Notes under the pieces: generated by a model
Seen by the model: only the letters and a program-made list of their open reading frames with translations
The model's database searches: none
Told to the model about the DNA's origin: nothing
Part shown: positions 8,469 through 17,080 of the stretch, one piece after another
Position numbering within the stretch: the first letter of the stretch is position 1
How the letters are laid out: each line of letters begins with the position of its first letter
NCBI GenBank assembly: GCA_018969295.1
Contig: JAGWYN010000001.1
Span: 259,050 to 323,049 of the forward strand
Source: Chloroflexota bacterium
GTDB taxonomy: Bacteria; Chloroflexota; Anaerolineae; Caldilineales; Caldilineaceae
DNA: 64,000 bases
Direction: 5' to 3'
Made by a program: the position numbers and the translations under genes

Positions 8469-8504
8469 CCTCTGCCTGGCTGGCCATGGCCAGCCAGGCA
8501 GAGG
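8469..8504 (+). terminator. Perfect 36-bp palindrome after the binding-protein gene
   Basis: Arms CCTCTGCCTGGCTGGCCA and its exact complement meet at the NcoI-like centre CCATGG, giving an 18-bp stem with almost no loop. There is no T-run after it, so it is more likely an RNA-stabilising or partially terminating hairpin between the lipoprotein and permease genes than a full terminator. Confidence 0.7.
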
Positions 8505-8579
8505 TGTGCGAACAGCGGACGGAGGTCTACCGGCTCCCTGTCTGAGCAGGGAGAGCCCTGGCGGTTGGAGAGAAGTGCT

Positions 8580-9521
8580 GTGGATATTTGGATGTTTCTG
8601 CGCAAACGGCTGGCCCACATGCTCCCAGTTTTGTTTGGGATCACGTTGGTGGTGTTTTTGATGGTGCGGTTGATTCCGGGGGATCCGGCGCGCATTCTGT
8701 TGGGGACCCATGCTACGCCCGAACGGGTGACGGAGCTGCGTCTGGCGCTGGGGCTTGAGCAGCCTCTTTGGCAGCAGTTTTTTTTGTTTGTCGGCAATGT
8801 GGTGCGCGGGGATCTGGGGGATTCGCTGGTCTATCGTCGCCCTGTGCTCGAGGTGATTTTGGAGCGGCTGGCGCCGACCCTCTTTTTGATTGGCTATGCG
8901 GCGCTTCTTTCGCTGCTGGTGACTATCCCGTTGGCGTTGTGGGCTGCGCTTCGTCAGAACCGCCTGCCTGACCAGGGGGTGCGTGGCTTTGCCACGTTGA
9001 CCCTTTCGATGCCCAGCTTCTGGCTGGGGCTCAACCTGTTGATTTTGTTTGCTGTGCGGCTGCGTTGGTTTCCGGTGGCTGGCTACGGCAACGACCTGCG
9101 CCAGCATTTCTGGCATCTGTTTTTGCCGGCCCTGACGATCACGCTGGCGTTGGCGCCGATGTTGATTCGGAGTCTGCGCAGCAGCCTGATCGATGTGTTG
9201 AAGGCCCCCTATGTGGAGTTTGCCCGTGCCAAGGGGGTCAGTGAGCGGCGTGTTTTGCAGCATCATGTGCTGCGCACCGCGTTGAGTTCGACGGTCACGA
9301 TTTTGGGGCTCAACCTGGGGTGGCTGATTGGGGGAACTGTCGTCATCGAGACGGTGTTTACGATTGCCGGCATGGGGTCGTTGGTGGTCAGCTCGATCTT
9401 TGCGCGTGACTACCCGGTGATCCAGGGGGTGACCTTGCTTTTTGGGGTTCTGGTCGTGTCGATCAACCTGTTGACCGATCTGGTCTATGCCATTTTGGAT
9501 CCGAGAGTGACCTATGAGTGA
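8580..9521 (+). CDS. ABC transporter permease, DppB type
   Basis: About 313 residues with six predicted membrane segments and the binding-protein-dependent permease signature FARAKGVSERRVLQHHVLR, which contacts the ATPases. The N-terminus MFLRKRLAHMLPVLFGITLVVFLMVRLIPGDP is typical of DppB/OppB. I prefer the GTG at 8580, with GGAG about 9 bases upstream; a TTG at 8565 is in frame but would lie over that signal. It overlaps the second permease by 8 bases. The two form the inner-membrane channel for a peptide-like substrate. Confidence 0.92.
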   Translation: MDIWMFLRKRLAHMLPVLFGITLVVFLMVRLIPGDPARILLGTHATPERVTELRLALGLEQPLWQQFFLFVGNVVRGDLGDSLVYRRPVLEVILERLAPTLFLIGYAALLSLLVTIPLALWAALRQNRLPDQGVRGFATLTLSMPSFWLGLNLLILFAVRLRWFPVAGYGNDLRQHFWHLFLPALTITLALAPMLIRSLRSSLIDVLKAPYVEFARAKGVSERRVLQHHVLRTALSSTVTILGLNLGWLIGGTVVIETVFTIAGMGSLVVSSIFARDYPVIQGVTLLFGVLVVSINLLTDLVYAILDPRVTYE

Positions 9522-10386
9522 GCCATCGATGGGTATGGCCGGGCGGGTGAACGACTGGGGGCTTCGCTGGCGAGAGGCCCGCTGGCTGCAGCAGCCAGCC
9601 TTGCTGGTCGGCGGGGGGCTGTTGCTGGCGATGGTGCTGGCCAGCCTGTTGGCGAAGCAGATCAGCCCCTACGACCCGATCGCCCAGAACCTTTCCAACA
9701 CGCTGCAGCCTCCCAGCCCGGTGCACTGGTTTGGCACGGACAACTTTGGCCGCGATATTTTTACCCGGGTGCTGCACGCTGTCCAGCTGGATTTGCAGAT
9801 AGGCGTGCTCAGCGTGTTGTTTCCGATGGTGGTGGGGCTGTTTTTGGGGTCGCTGGCCGGTTATCTGGGCGGGTGGGTGGAGACGGTGGTCATGCGGGTC
9901 GTCGACGTTTTCACTGCCTTTCCGTTTCTTGTCATGGTGATCGCCATCATTGCGATTTTGGGGCCGGGGCTGACCAGCATGTATGTGGCGCTGACCTTGG
10001 CTGGCTGGAGTGCCTATGCGCGGATCGCGCGCGGGGAGATTCTGGTCATCAAGAAGGCCGAGTATGTACAGGCTGCCCGTGCGCTGGGGTTCAGCAACCT
10101 GCGGATCATGTTCCGGCACATCCTTCCCAACATTGTGACGCCGGCCATCATTTTTGCGATGTCGGACATTGTGCTGGTGATTCTTTCGACCACCTCGCTG
10201 AGTTTTCTGGGGCTGGGGGTGCAGCCGCCGACCCCGGAGTGGGGCAGCATGATTGCGGAGGGGCGTCCTTTCATCATGACAGCCTGGTGGCTGGTGACGC
10301 TGCCGGGGATGGCGATCGTGCTGGTCGGGCTGGGACTCAGTCTGTTGGGGGATGGGCTGGCGGACGTCCTCCGCACCGAGGAGTAA
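9514..10386 (+). CDS. ABC transporter permease, DppC type
   Basis: A 290-residue permease with an N-terminal membrane anchor, the typical WFGTDNFGRDIFTRVLHA periplasmic segment, and the ATPase-contact loop ARALGFSNLRIMFRHILPN. The C-terminal GLGVQPPTPEWGSMI segment is characteristic of DppC/OppC. It starts inside the DppB-type gene and ends 2 bases before the first ATPase gene. It pairs with the preceding permease as a heterodimer. Confidence 0.93.
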   Translation: MSEPSMGMAGRVNDWGLRWREARWLQQPALLVGGGLLLAMVLASLLAKQISPYDPIAQNLSNTLQPPSPVHWFGTDNFGRDIFTRVLHAVQLDLQIGVLSVLFPMVVGLFLGSLAGYLGGWVETVVMRVVDVFTAFPFLVMVIAIIAILGPGLTSMYVALTLAGWSAYARIARGEILVIKKAEYVQAARALGFSNLRIMFRHILPNIVTPAIIFAMSDIVLVILSTTSLSFLGLGVQPPTPEWGSMIAEGRPFIMTAWWLVTLPGMAIVLVGLGLSLLGDGLADVLRTEE

Positions 10387-10388
10387 GG

Positions 10389-11378
10389 ATGGAACCTATT
10401 TTGGAAGTGCGCAATCTGACGACGCAGATCCCGACGCGACGGGGGCTGTTGACGGCTGTCGACGATGTCTCGTTCACGCTCCACAAAGGGGAAATTTTTG
10501 GGGTGGTGGGGGAGAGTGGCTCGGGCAAGAGCATGACCTGCCGTTCGCTGTTGCGTCTGCTGCCTTCTTCGGCGCGCACGGTGCAGGGCAGTGCAGTGTA
10601 TCGGGGGAGCGACCTGCTGCGGCTGCCGCCCAAGGCGTTCAACCAGGTGCGCGGCCGTGAGATCGCCATGATTTTTCAGGATGCCATGGCGGTGCTCAAC
10701 CCGGTCCATCGGATCGGCGACCAGCTGACCGAGGCGATGTTGGCGCATAGGGTGGTGGCGACCCCGGCGGAGGCTCGGGCGCGTGCAGTCGAGCTCCTGC
10801 GCAAGGTGGGGATCCCGGCCCCAGAGCGGCGGCTCCAGGACTATCCGCATCAATTCAGCGGCGGCATGTGCCAACGTCTGGTGATCGCGATCGCGCTCTC
10901 CTGCCAGCCGCAGATCATTTTGGCCGACGAACCGACCACTGCCCTCGATGTCACCATCCAGGATCAGATTTTGAAGCTTTTGATCGGGCTGCAGCATGAG
11001 CTGGGGGTCAGCCTGGTGTTGGTCACCCACGACATGGGGGTAGTAGCCCAGAGCTGTCAGCGGGTGGCGGTGATGTATGCGGGCCAGATTGTGGAAATTG
11101 CCGACACGGTCTCGCTCTTCACCGCCCCGAAACACCCCTACACGCGCGGGCTGCTCGCCTGTGTGCCGCAACTTGCCGCCGACGGCGAGGTGCTGCCACT
11201 GACGCCGATCCCTGGATCGCCCCCGGATCTGGTGCACCCGCCGGCGGGTTGCCGTTTTCATCCTCGCTGCCCGCTTGCCAGCGAGGAGTGCCGCCACGGC
11301 ACCTTTCCTTTGCAGCAGGTCGGGCAGCAGCATGTCAGTGCCTGCATCAAACATGAAGAGCTGGGGCTGTTGTCATGA
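10389..11378 (+). CDS. ABC transporter ATPase, DppD type
   Basis: A 329-residue ATPase. Walker A is GESGSGKS, the Q-loop IFQDAM, the signature FSGGMCQRL, Walker B IILADEPTTALD, and the switch histidine lies in VTHDMG. The C-terminus carries the oligopeptide-transporter extension with CRFHPRCPLASEEC, whose cysteines resemble the iron-sulfur or metal site known in DppD proteins. The start is ATG 10389, two bases after the permease stop with GAG-TAAGG as ribosome signal; longer upstream frames overlap the permease gene. It overlaps the next ATPase by ATGA. Confidence 0.94.
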   Translation: MEPILEVRNLTTQIPTRRGLLTAVDDVSFTLHKGEIFGVVGESGSGKSMTCRSLLRLLPSSARTVQGSAVYRGSDLLRLPPKAFNQVRGREIAMIFQDAMAVLNPVHRIGDQLTEAMLAHRVVATPAEARARAVELLRKVGIPAPERRLQDYPHQFSGGMCQRLVIAIALSCQPQIILADEPTTALDVTIQDQILKLLIGLQHELGVSLVLVTHDMGVVAQSCQRVAVMYAGQIVEIADTVSLFTAPKHPYTRGLLACVPQLAADGEVLPLTPIPGSPPDLVHPPAGCRFHPRCPLASEECRHGTFPLQQVGQQHVSACIKHEELGLLS

Positions 11379-12412
11379 ACGATTTGAGAGCTGTGCCGCC
11401 GATTTTGGAAGTGAACAGGCTGTCCAAGCGCTACGTCATGAATGCGGGCTTCTGGCAGCAGCTGACCCGTCGGCCCCCCGAGCTCCTGCATGCGGTCGAC
11501 GATGTGAGCCTGCGGATTGCGCCCGGCGAAATTTTTGGGCTGGTCGGCGAATCTGGCTCTGGCAAGAGCACCTTGGGGCGCTGTCTGCTGCGGCTGGTCG
11601 AACCGACTGCCGGGCAGGTGCTCTTCAAAGGGGTAGATATTTTGCAGCTGCCCCGCGCCCAGATGCAGGGCATGCGGCGCAAGCTGCAGATCATCTTCCA
11701 GGATCCCTATTCATCGCTGAACCCGCGTATGACAGTCCGGCAGATGCTGGGCGAGGTGTTGTCGGTCCACCGTCTCTGTCCGCCCCATCGGGTCGAGGCC
11801 CGTGTTCGAGAGCTTCTCCATCTGGTCGGGTTGCCTGCCGACGCGGTGGACCGCTTTCCTCGCCACTTCAGCGGCGGCCAGCGCCAGCGGATCGGCATTG
11901 CCCGGGCATTGGCGATGGAGCCGGAGTTTATTGTGGCTGACGAGCCGGTCTCTGCGGTCGATGTCTCGATCCAGGCGCAGGTCTTGAACCTGCTGATCGA
12001 CCTCAAAGCCCAGCTGGGGTTGACGATGCTCTTCATCGCCCACGACCTCAGTGTGGTCCAGCATATCAGCACACGGGTCGGGGTGATGTACATGGGCAAG
12101 CTGGTCGAGATGGCGCCGCGGCGTCTGCTCTTCAGCCAGCCGCGACATCCTTACACCCAGGGGCTGCTGCTGGCTGCCCCCCAGCCTGACCCCTTTCATC
12201 ACAGCACGCGAGTTGCGCTGGAGGGGGAACCCCCTTCTCCGCTGCACCCTCCTGCTGGCTGTCGTTTCCACACCCGCTGTCCCCTGGCCAGCGATCGTTG
12301 TCGCCAGGCTCCCCCGCCGCTGCAAGAAATCGGGGAAGGGCACTGGGTTGCCTGCCACCACCACGACCTGGCTGTGTGGCCACCGCCTGCGGTGACACCC
12401 TGGGCCGCGTGA
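11375..12412 (+). CDS. ABC transporter ATPase, DppF type
   Basis: A 345-residue second ATPase. It has Walker A GESGSGKST, Q-loop IFQDPYSSLNPRMTV, signature FSGGQRQRIGIARAL and Walker B FIVADEPVSAVD (the usual DppF variant). The C-terminal extension contains CRFHTRCPLASDRC. It completes a heterodimeric ATPase pair. No ATPases are present in the second transporter cluster at 36407-40064, so this pair may energise both. The gene ends 78 bases before the hydrolase gene. Confidence 0.94.
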   Translation: MNDLRAVPPILEVNRLSKRYVMNAGFWQQLTRRPPELLHAVDDVSLRIAPGEIFGLVGESGSGKSTLGRCLLRLVEPTAGQVLFKGVDILQLPRAQMQGMRRKLQIIFQDPYSSLNPRMTVRQMLGEVLSVHRLCPPHRVEARVRELLHLVGLPADAVDRFPRHFSGGQRQRIGIARALAMEPEFIVADEPVSAVDVSIQAQVLNLLIDLKAQLGLTMLFIAHDLSVVQHISTRVGVMYMGKLVEMAPRRLLFSQPRHPYTQGLLLAAPQPDPFHHSTRVALEGEPPSPLHPPAGCRFHTRCPLASDRCRQAPPPLQEIGEGHWVACHHHDLAVWPPPAVTPWAA

Positions 12413-12490
12413 GCCCGAACCCGCGCGGCGTCTTCAGGCTGTTGTAGTTTGTTGTTGCAATCGATCCATTGTTACCAGAGGAGAACCAGC

Positions 12491-13171
12491 ATGGCCCACG
12501 ACCCTTACTACGATCTGATTTCCCTGCCCCCAGAACCGCCGTTCGACCCCACGCGCACGGCGTTGCTGACCATCGACCTGCAGTATCTGGACGCCCACCC
12601 GAGCGGCTGGATGGGACGGCTGGCCCGCAACCAAGGCCGGCCTGACCATCTTCAGGAACGCTTTGAGTTTATTCAGGAGATCCTGCCCAATGTGCGTCGT
12701 CTGCAGGATGGCTGCCGTGCCGGGGGGGTGGAGGTCATTCACATCCGTGTCGCCTACCTGACCCGCAACGGTCGGGACGGCCGCCGTGCGCTGGCCGCAG
12801 ATCTGGCCAATGTCACCCCCATCGAGCCGCGCGACGACGACTTTTTGGAAGAGGTCGCCCCGGTCGGCGACGAAATTGTGGTCGACAAGACCAGCGCCGG
12901 CACCTTCAATTCCACGGCCATCGACCAGATTCTGCGCAACATGAACATCGACCGGCTCTGGGTGACGGGGATCGTGACAGAGGGCTGCGTCGAGATGACG
13001 GCTCGCGACGCAGCAGATCGGGGCTTTCTGGTGACGCTGGTCAGCGACGGCTGTGCCTCTTCCACCCATGTGGCCCACGAAGACGCGCTGCAGCGCATGG
13101 GGGATGGGGGGCTGATCAAGGTACGTACGGTCGACGAATTGCTGGCGCAGCTGGTTGCAGTTCCAGCCTGA
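12491..13171 (+). CDS. Isochorismatase-like cysteine hydrolase
   Basis: A 226-residue cysteine hydrolase of the isochorismatase/nicotinamidase/N-carbamoylsarcosine amidase fold. The catalytic triad is visible: Asp29 in LLTIDLQ, Lys133 in VVDKTSAG and Cys166 in VTEGCVEMTARDAADRG. Such enzymes usually cleave an amide, N-carbamoyl or similar bond. The ATG at 12491 has GAGGAGAA just upstream; an in-frame start at 12449 is less likely. The position between a peptide transporter and an aminotransferase suggests that it deamidates or decarbamoylates the imported compound (inference). Confidence 0.9.
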   Translation: MAHDPYYDLISLPPEPPFDPTRTALLTIDLQYLDAHPSGWMGRLARNQGRPDHLQERFEFIQEILPNVRRLQDGCRAGGVEVIHIRVAYLTRNGRDGRRALAADLANVTPIEPRDDDFLEEVAPVGDEIVVDKTSAGTFNSTAIDQILRNMNIDRLWVTGIVTEGCVEMTARDAADRGFLVTLVSDGCASSTHVAHEDALQRMGDGGLIKVRTVDELLAQLVAVPA

Positions 13172-13197
13172 GCCCTTCCTTTCTATAGATACCTTCC

Positions 13198-13220
13198 CTT
13201 GGGGTGGCTGCCACCCCAGG
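13198..13220 (+). promoter_or_regulatory. Leader hairpin before the 16-codon ORF
   Basis: CTTGGGGTGGC and GCCACCCCAGG form a tight stem around a one-base loop. It sits between the hydrolase stop and the strong GGAGGAG ribosome site at 13228-13234. No T-run follows, so it may protect or gate the downstream message rather than terminate it. Confidence 0.5.
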
Positions 13221-13239
13221 GGATCCTGGAGGAGCAAAC

Positions 13240-13290
13240 ATGGCTCAGCAGTGGTGGCAAAGCAGGCGGCTTGAGGGGACAACTGTATGA
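13240..13290 (+). CDS. 16-codon leader ORF coupled to the aminotransferase
   Basis: ATG 13240 follows an optimal GGAGGAG at about 6 bases. The frame reads MAQQWWQSRRLEGTTV, and its TGA (13288-13290) overlaps the ATG of the next gene (13287-13289) as ATGA. The aminotransferase has only a weak site of its own (GAGGGG), so its translation probably depends on ribosomes finishing this leader. The tandem tryptophans might allow attenuation, but that is speculative. The ORF is too short for statistical support. Confidence 0.5.
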   Translation: MAQQWWQSRRLEGTTV

Positions 13291-14492
13291 ACGAAGCGGC
13301 ACCCTTCTCTTCTCCCCCGCTCTCGCGCAAAATTCAGGCGCTGCAAGGCAGCGCCGAGACCACCTTTACGCGCATGGTCCGTCTGGCCGGCCAGACTCCC
13401 AATCTGATCTCGCTGGGGCGGGGCGACCCCGATGTGGCGACCCCGCCCCATATTGTGGCGGCCGCGGTCCAGGCGCTGCAAACCCACCATGTCAACTACA
13501 CCCCTCCCCCTGGCCTGCCCGCCCTGCGCGAGGCGATCGCTGAGAAGCTGGCCCGTGAAAATGGCCTGCACTATGCGCCACTCAGCGAAGTCTTGGTAAC
13601 CTGCGGTGCCCAGGAAGCCATCTCGGTCATCATGCAGAGTCTGTTGGACCCTGGCGACGAGGTGTTGCTGCCCGATCCGTTCTACACAGCCTATGAAATG
13701 GCGGTCGGGCTGGCCCACGGCAAGGTTGTCCCGGTGCCGACGTATGCCGAACAAAATTTTGAAGTGCTGCCCGCCGAGATCGAAGCGCGGATCACGCCCC
13801 GCTCGCGCCTGCTTGTGCTGGTCTCTCCCAGCAACCCGACGGGGGGGGTGATCTCCCCGCCCGTGCAGGAGGCGATCGCCCGCATTGCAATCCGGCACAA
13901 TCTGTTGGTGGTGTCGGACGAACTGTATGAGAAGGTGATCTTTGATGGGGTGCTGGCCCCCAGCATTGCCCGCCTGCCCGGCATGCGCGAACGAACATTG
14001 GTTGTCAACGGGTTTTCCAAAACCTACTGCATGACTGGTTTTCGGGTGGGGTATCTGGCGGGGCCGGCCCCGTTGGTGGCTGCGCTGCAAGAACCCCATC
14101 ATATTTTGACGATCTGTGCGCCGGTTGCCAGCCAGCAGGCAGCCCTGGCTGCGCTGCGCGGCGACCAGGGCTGCGTCGACGAAATTATCGGCATCTTTGC
14201 CCGGCGTCGGCAGGCGCTGCTCACCAGCTTGCGCCAGGCCGGCATTCCCTTCCCCCACCCAGCGGGGGCCTTTTTTGCCTTTGCCGATGTCCGGGCTGCG
14301 GGGATTCCTGCGGCCGCCTTTGCGGAGGCTGTGCTGCAGCAGGCGGGTGTGCTGGTCTTTCCTGGCACGCAGTACGGGCGCTGTGGGGAAGGGTTCCTGC
14401 GCATCTCGTATCTGGCGGAGATCCCAGAGATCGAGCGGGCGGTGGAGCGGATCGGCGGGGTCTATCGCCAGTGGGTCCAGCAGCGGCAGTGA
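13287..14492 (+). CDS. Class I/II aminotransferase (PLP-dependent)
   Basis: A complete 401-residue aminotransferase. It has LGRGDPDV near 43-50, NPTG with Asn183, Asp211 and Tyr214 in SDELYEK, the PLP lysine 245 in NGFSKTY, and the substrate arginine 253 in TGFRVGY. It transfers an amino group from an unknown amino acid to a keto acid. It is close in sequence to the product at 20701 and to the edge fragment at 1-541. The start overlaps the stop of the 16-codon leader. The enzymes it would feed are the 2-hydroxyacid dehydrogenases at 4712 and 18496. Confidence 0.93.
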   Translation: MNEAAPFSSPPLSRKIQALQGSAETTFTRMVRLAGQTPNLISLGRGDPDVATPPHIVAAAVQALQTHHVNYTPPPGLPALREAIAEKLARENGLHYAPLSEVLVTCGAQEAISVIMQSLLDPGDEVLLPDPFYTAYEMAVGLAHGKVVPVPTYAEQNFEVLPAEIEARITPRSRLLVLVSPSNPTGGVISPPVQEAIARIAIRHNLLVVSDELYEKVIFDGVLAPSIARLPGMRERTLVVNGFSKTYCMTGFRVGYLAGPAPLVAALQEPHHILTICAPVASQQAALAALRGDQGCVDEIIGIFARRRQALLTSLRQAGIPFPHPAGAFFAFADVRAAGIPAAAFAEAVLQQAGVLVFPGTQYGRCGEGFLRISYLAEIPEIERAVERIGGVYRQWVQQRQ

Positions 14493-14514
14493 TTTCTGTG
14501 GAGAGGTGGGCAGT

Positions 14515-15885
14515 GTGGTCTTTGATTATCTAAAACAACAGCAGGCGCGTCTGGTCGAGGATCTCTGCAGGCTGCTGCGCCAGCCCAGCGTGGCTGTCCA
14601 GAACTTGGGTATGGCGGAATGTGCCACGCTGCTCTGGCAGCAGATGGCCGATTTTGGGATGGCGCCCCAGCTGTTGCCGACGGAGGGGTTTCCGGTGTTA
14701 TACAGCCGCATCCCAGGAGTCTCTGACTACACCTTGTTGATCTACGGCCACTACGATGTTCAGCCGGTCGACGACGAATGGAAATTTGCGCCGTGGGGGG
14801 CAGAGATCGACAACGGGCGGATCTATGGCCGGGGGGCTGTCGACGACAAAGGGGCGGTCATGGCGGCGCTGCAGGGGGTGCGCGCCTATCTGGCGACGGG
14901 AACCCCTCTGCCGGTCTCGGTCATCTTTTTGATCGAAGGCGAAGAGGAGATCGGCAGCCCACATCTGGCTGCGTTTCTCCGGAGCCACCAGGATCTGCTG
15001 CGGGCAGATGCCCTGATCAATTTTGACGACAATGTCTGGCCTGACGGGCGGCCGCGCGTGGTGACCGGTGTCGGGGGGGGGGCTCTGGTTCGTATTGAAT
15101 CTCGGCGCCCGCGCGAATTTCATGGGATGATGGCGCCGCTGATCGAAAATGCGATCTGGCGGCTGCAGAGCGCGCTGGCGACGCTGCGCGCCCCAGACGG
15201 CCGGGTCACGATCGACCAGTTTGCAGACGACGTTCGCCCGCCGACTGCGGAAGAGCTGGCTGCCCTGCGCTCACTTCCCTGGGACGGTGCCCAGCTTTTG
15301 CAGGATTCAGGGCAGCCCCATTTTGTCGGGGGGGCCAGCGGCCTGGATGCGCTGACTCGTCTCTACCTGATGCCGACCTGCAATCTGACGGGCTGGGAAG
15401 GAGGCTATGTGCGCCCGATGCGCAAGAGCGTCGTCCCCCATTTTGCTGCCGCCGAACTGGATTTTCGGACGGTCCCCGATCAGCGCGGTGAGCGCATTGT
15501 CCAGCTGTTGCAGGAACACCTGGCCCGCCGCGGCTTCACCGATCTCAGTGTAGAACTGCTGGTCGAGACCGACTGGTTTCGCTGTGACCCCAACAATCCG
15601 GCTGCCCAGGCACTGGGCAACGCCATCCGCAGCACCTTTGGGGTGGAACCGGCGCGCCAGCCGACCTATCCGGGATTTGGCCCGGAACCTCTCTTCGCCC
15701 AGTGGCTTGACATCCAGGAACAGGCCTACAGCGGCTTTGGCCCGACCGAAGATCGCCTGCATGCCCCTGACGAATACATTCGGATCGAGGAGTATGTGAA
15801 AGGGGCCGCCTGTGTGGCGGCATTGCTTGCTGAATACCCCAAGGTCAAAGCCGTGCGCCAACAGCAGAGCGAAAGGAAGCGCTGA
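14515..15885 (+). CDS. M20-family metallopeptidase (dipeptidase/deacylase-like)
   Basis: About 456 residues of the M20 di-zinc peptidase fold. Metal and catalytic residues are visible: His79 and Asp81 in YGHYDVQP, Asp111 in GRGAVDDKGA, the Glu pair near 143-145 in EGEEEIGSPH, and the late His in RLHAPDE. The lid domain lies in between. I chose the GTG at 14515, preceded by AGAGG at 8 bases; upstream frames run into the aminotransferase. It probably cleaves an imported dipeptide or N-acyl amino acid. It overlaps the M24 homologue by one base. Two relatives are at 30465 and 31829. Confidence 0.9.
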   Translation: MVFDYLKQQQARLVEDLCRLLRQPSVAVQNLGMAECATLLWQQMADFGMAPQLLPTEGFPVLYSRIPGVSDYTLLIYGHYDVQPVDDEWKFAPWGAEIDNGRIYGRGAVDDKGAVMAALQGVRAYLATGTPLPVSVIFLIEGEEEIGSPHLAAFLRSHQDLLRADALINFDDNVWPDGRPRVVTGVGGGALVRIESRRPREFHGMMAPLIENAIWRLQSALATLRAPDGRVTIDQFADDVRPPTAEELAALRSLPWDGAQLLQDSGQPHFVGGASGLDALTRLYLMPTCNLTGWEGGYVRPMRKSVVPHFAAAELDFRTVPDQRGERIVQLLQEHLARRGFTDLSVELLVETDWFRCDPNNPAAQALGNAIRSTFGVEPARQPTYPGFGPEPLFAQWLDIQEQAYSGFGPTEDRLHAPDEYIRIEEYVKGAACVAALLAEYPKVKAVRQQQSERKR

Positions 15886-17060
15886 TGCCATCTGTTCAAG
15901 AAAAAGAGCGTCGTCTGGCTGCCCTGCGCGCCCTGATGCGTGCGCAGGGGTATTCAGCTTTGGTGCTGAGCGGCAACGCCGAAGCCACCCAGCGCGGCTA
16001 CATCCGCTATGTCGCTGACTGGCGGCTGTGGGGGGGGAAGGGCTTTGTCGTGCTGCCGCTGGAGGGGGAGCCGCTGCTGATTTTGGGGGTTGGCTCGCAG
16101 TCTTATTGGGCCAGGCAGGTCAGCTGGGTTCCGGCGGTGCGGGCGGCTGGGGACTTGGTGGCCGAAGTGGTGCGTGGCATCGAAGAGCTGGGTCTGGCGG
16201 AGGCGACCCTGGGGCTGGTGGGGATGCGTGCTGTGATCGGCTACGGGGATCTGCAGCGTCTGCAGCAGGGGCTGGGCCGTGTGCAGTGGGTCGACGCCAC
16301 GCCGGAGGTGGACAGGATCATGGCGGTCAAAAGTCCTGAGGAACTGGCCCTGGCCGCCGAGAGTTCTCGGGCGGTCGCGCAGGCGCACGCCGTGCTGCGT
16401 CAGGTGTTGGCGCCGGGCAAAAGCGAACGGGCTGTCATGGCACAGGCGACTGCGTTCCTGGCCGAGAGGGGCTGTCTGGATGGGATCGCCCACCTGACGT
16501 CAGAAGCGAGCCCTTTTTTTCGGCCGCCGACCGAGCGGGTGATCGAGCCGGAGGACATTTTGAAGGTATCTCTGGAGTTTGCTGGCCCCAGCGGCTACTG
16601 GGTGGAGCTCTCTGGGGTCTACTCGTTTCGTCCTCCGCCCGACCGTGAAAGGCGCTATTATGCAAGCAGTTTGAAAGCGATCGAGCGGGTCAAGGCGATC
16701 TTGCGTCCTGGCGCGACGGGCGGCGATGTGACGCGCGTCGTCGAAGAGACCTTCGCCCAGGATGGTTGGAAGGTCACCGGACGGGGTGTCTGGGACGGCC
16801 ATTTGATCGGGCTCAACGTGATCGCGCCCCCCTACGGACAGGCGGGGAACAGGGATCTGTTTCAAGAGAACATGCTTTTTAACATCCACCCGGGTCTGCT
16901 GGTCGACGACGACCAGTTTGGTCTGTTTGTGCAGGACAACCTGGTGGTGACACCGGCGGGTGGCAGGCCCTTGGACAGCTACCGGCACGAGTGGTGTGTG
17001 CTGCCCCCTGCCGCTTCCGTCCATTCTGGAGAATACAGCGGGAAACTCAGCGAGAACTAA
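15885..17060 (+). CDS. M24 (creatinase/aminopeptidase P fold) protein lacking metal ligands
   Basis: A 391-residue protein with an N-terminal creatinase-like domain and a C-terminal pita-bread fold. The five metal ligands of aminopeptidase P are mostly replaced. The two Asp positions read Ser229 and Glu241, the His is kept (His306 in WDGHLIGL), and the two Glu positions are His335 (NIHPGL) and Gln350 (FVQDNLVVT). It cannot be a standard metallopeptidase. Creatinase shows that this fold can hydrolyse amidino or amide bonds without metal, so a non-metal hydrolase is possible. It follows the M20 gene with a one-base overlap. Confidence 0.82.
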   Translation: MPSVQEKERRLAALRALMRAQGYSALVLSGNAEATQRGYIRYVADWRLWGGKGFVVLPLEGEPLLILGVGSQSYWARQVSWVPAVRAAGDLVAEVVRGIEELGLAEATLGLVGMRAVIGYGDLQRLQQGLGRVQWVDATPEVDRIMAVKSPEELALAAESSRAVAQAHAVLRQVLAPGKSERAVMAQATAFLAERGCLDGIAHLTSEASPFFRPPTERVIEPEDILKVSLEFAGPSGYWVELSGVYSFRPPPDRERRYYASSLKAIERVKAILRPGATGGDVTRVVEETFAQDGWKVTGRGVWDGHLIGLNVIAPPYGQAGNRDLFQENMLFNIHPGLLVDDDQFGLFVQDNLVVTPAGGRPLDSYRHEWCVLPPAASVHSGEYSGKLSEN

Positions 17061-17080
17061 GGAGTCAAACAAGAGTGACT

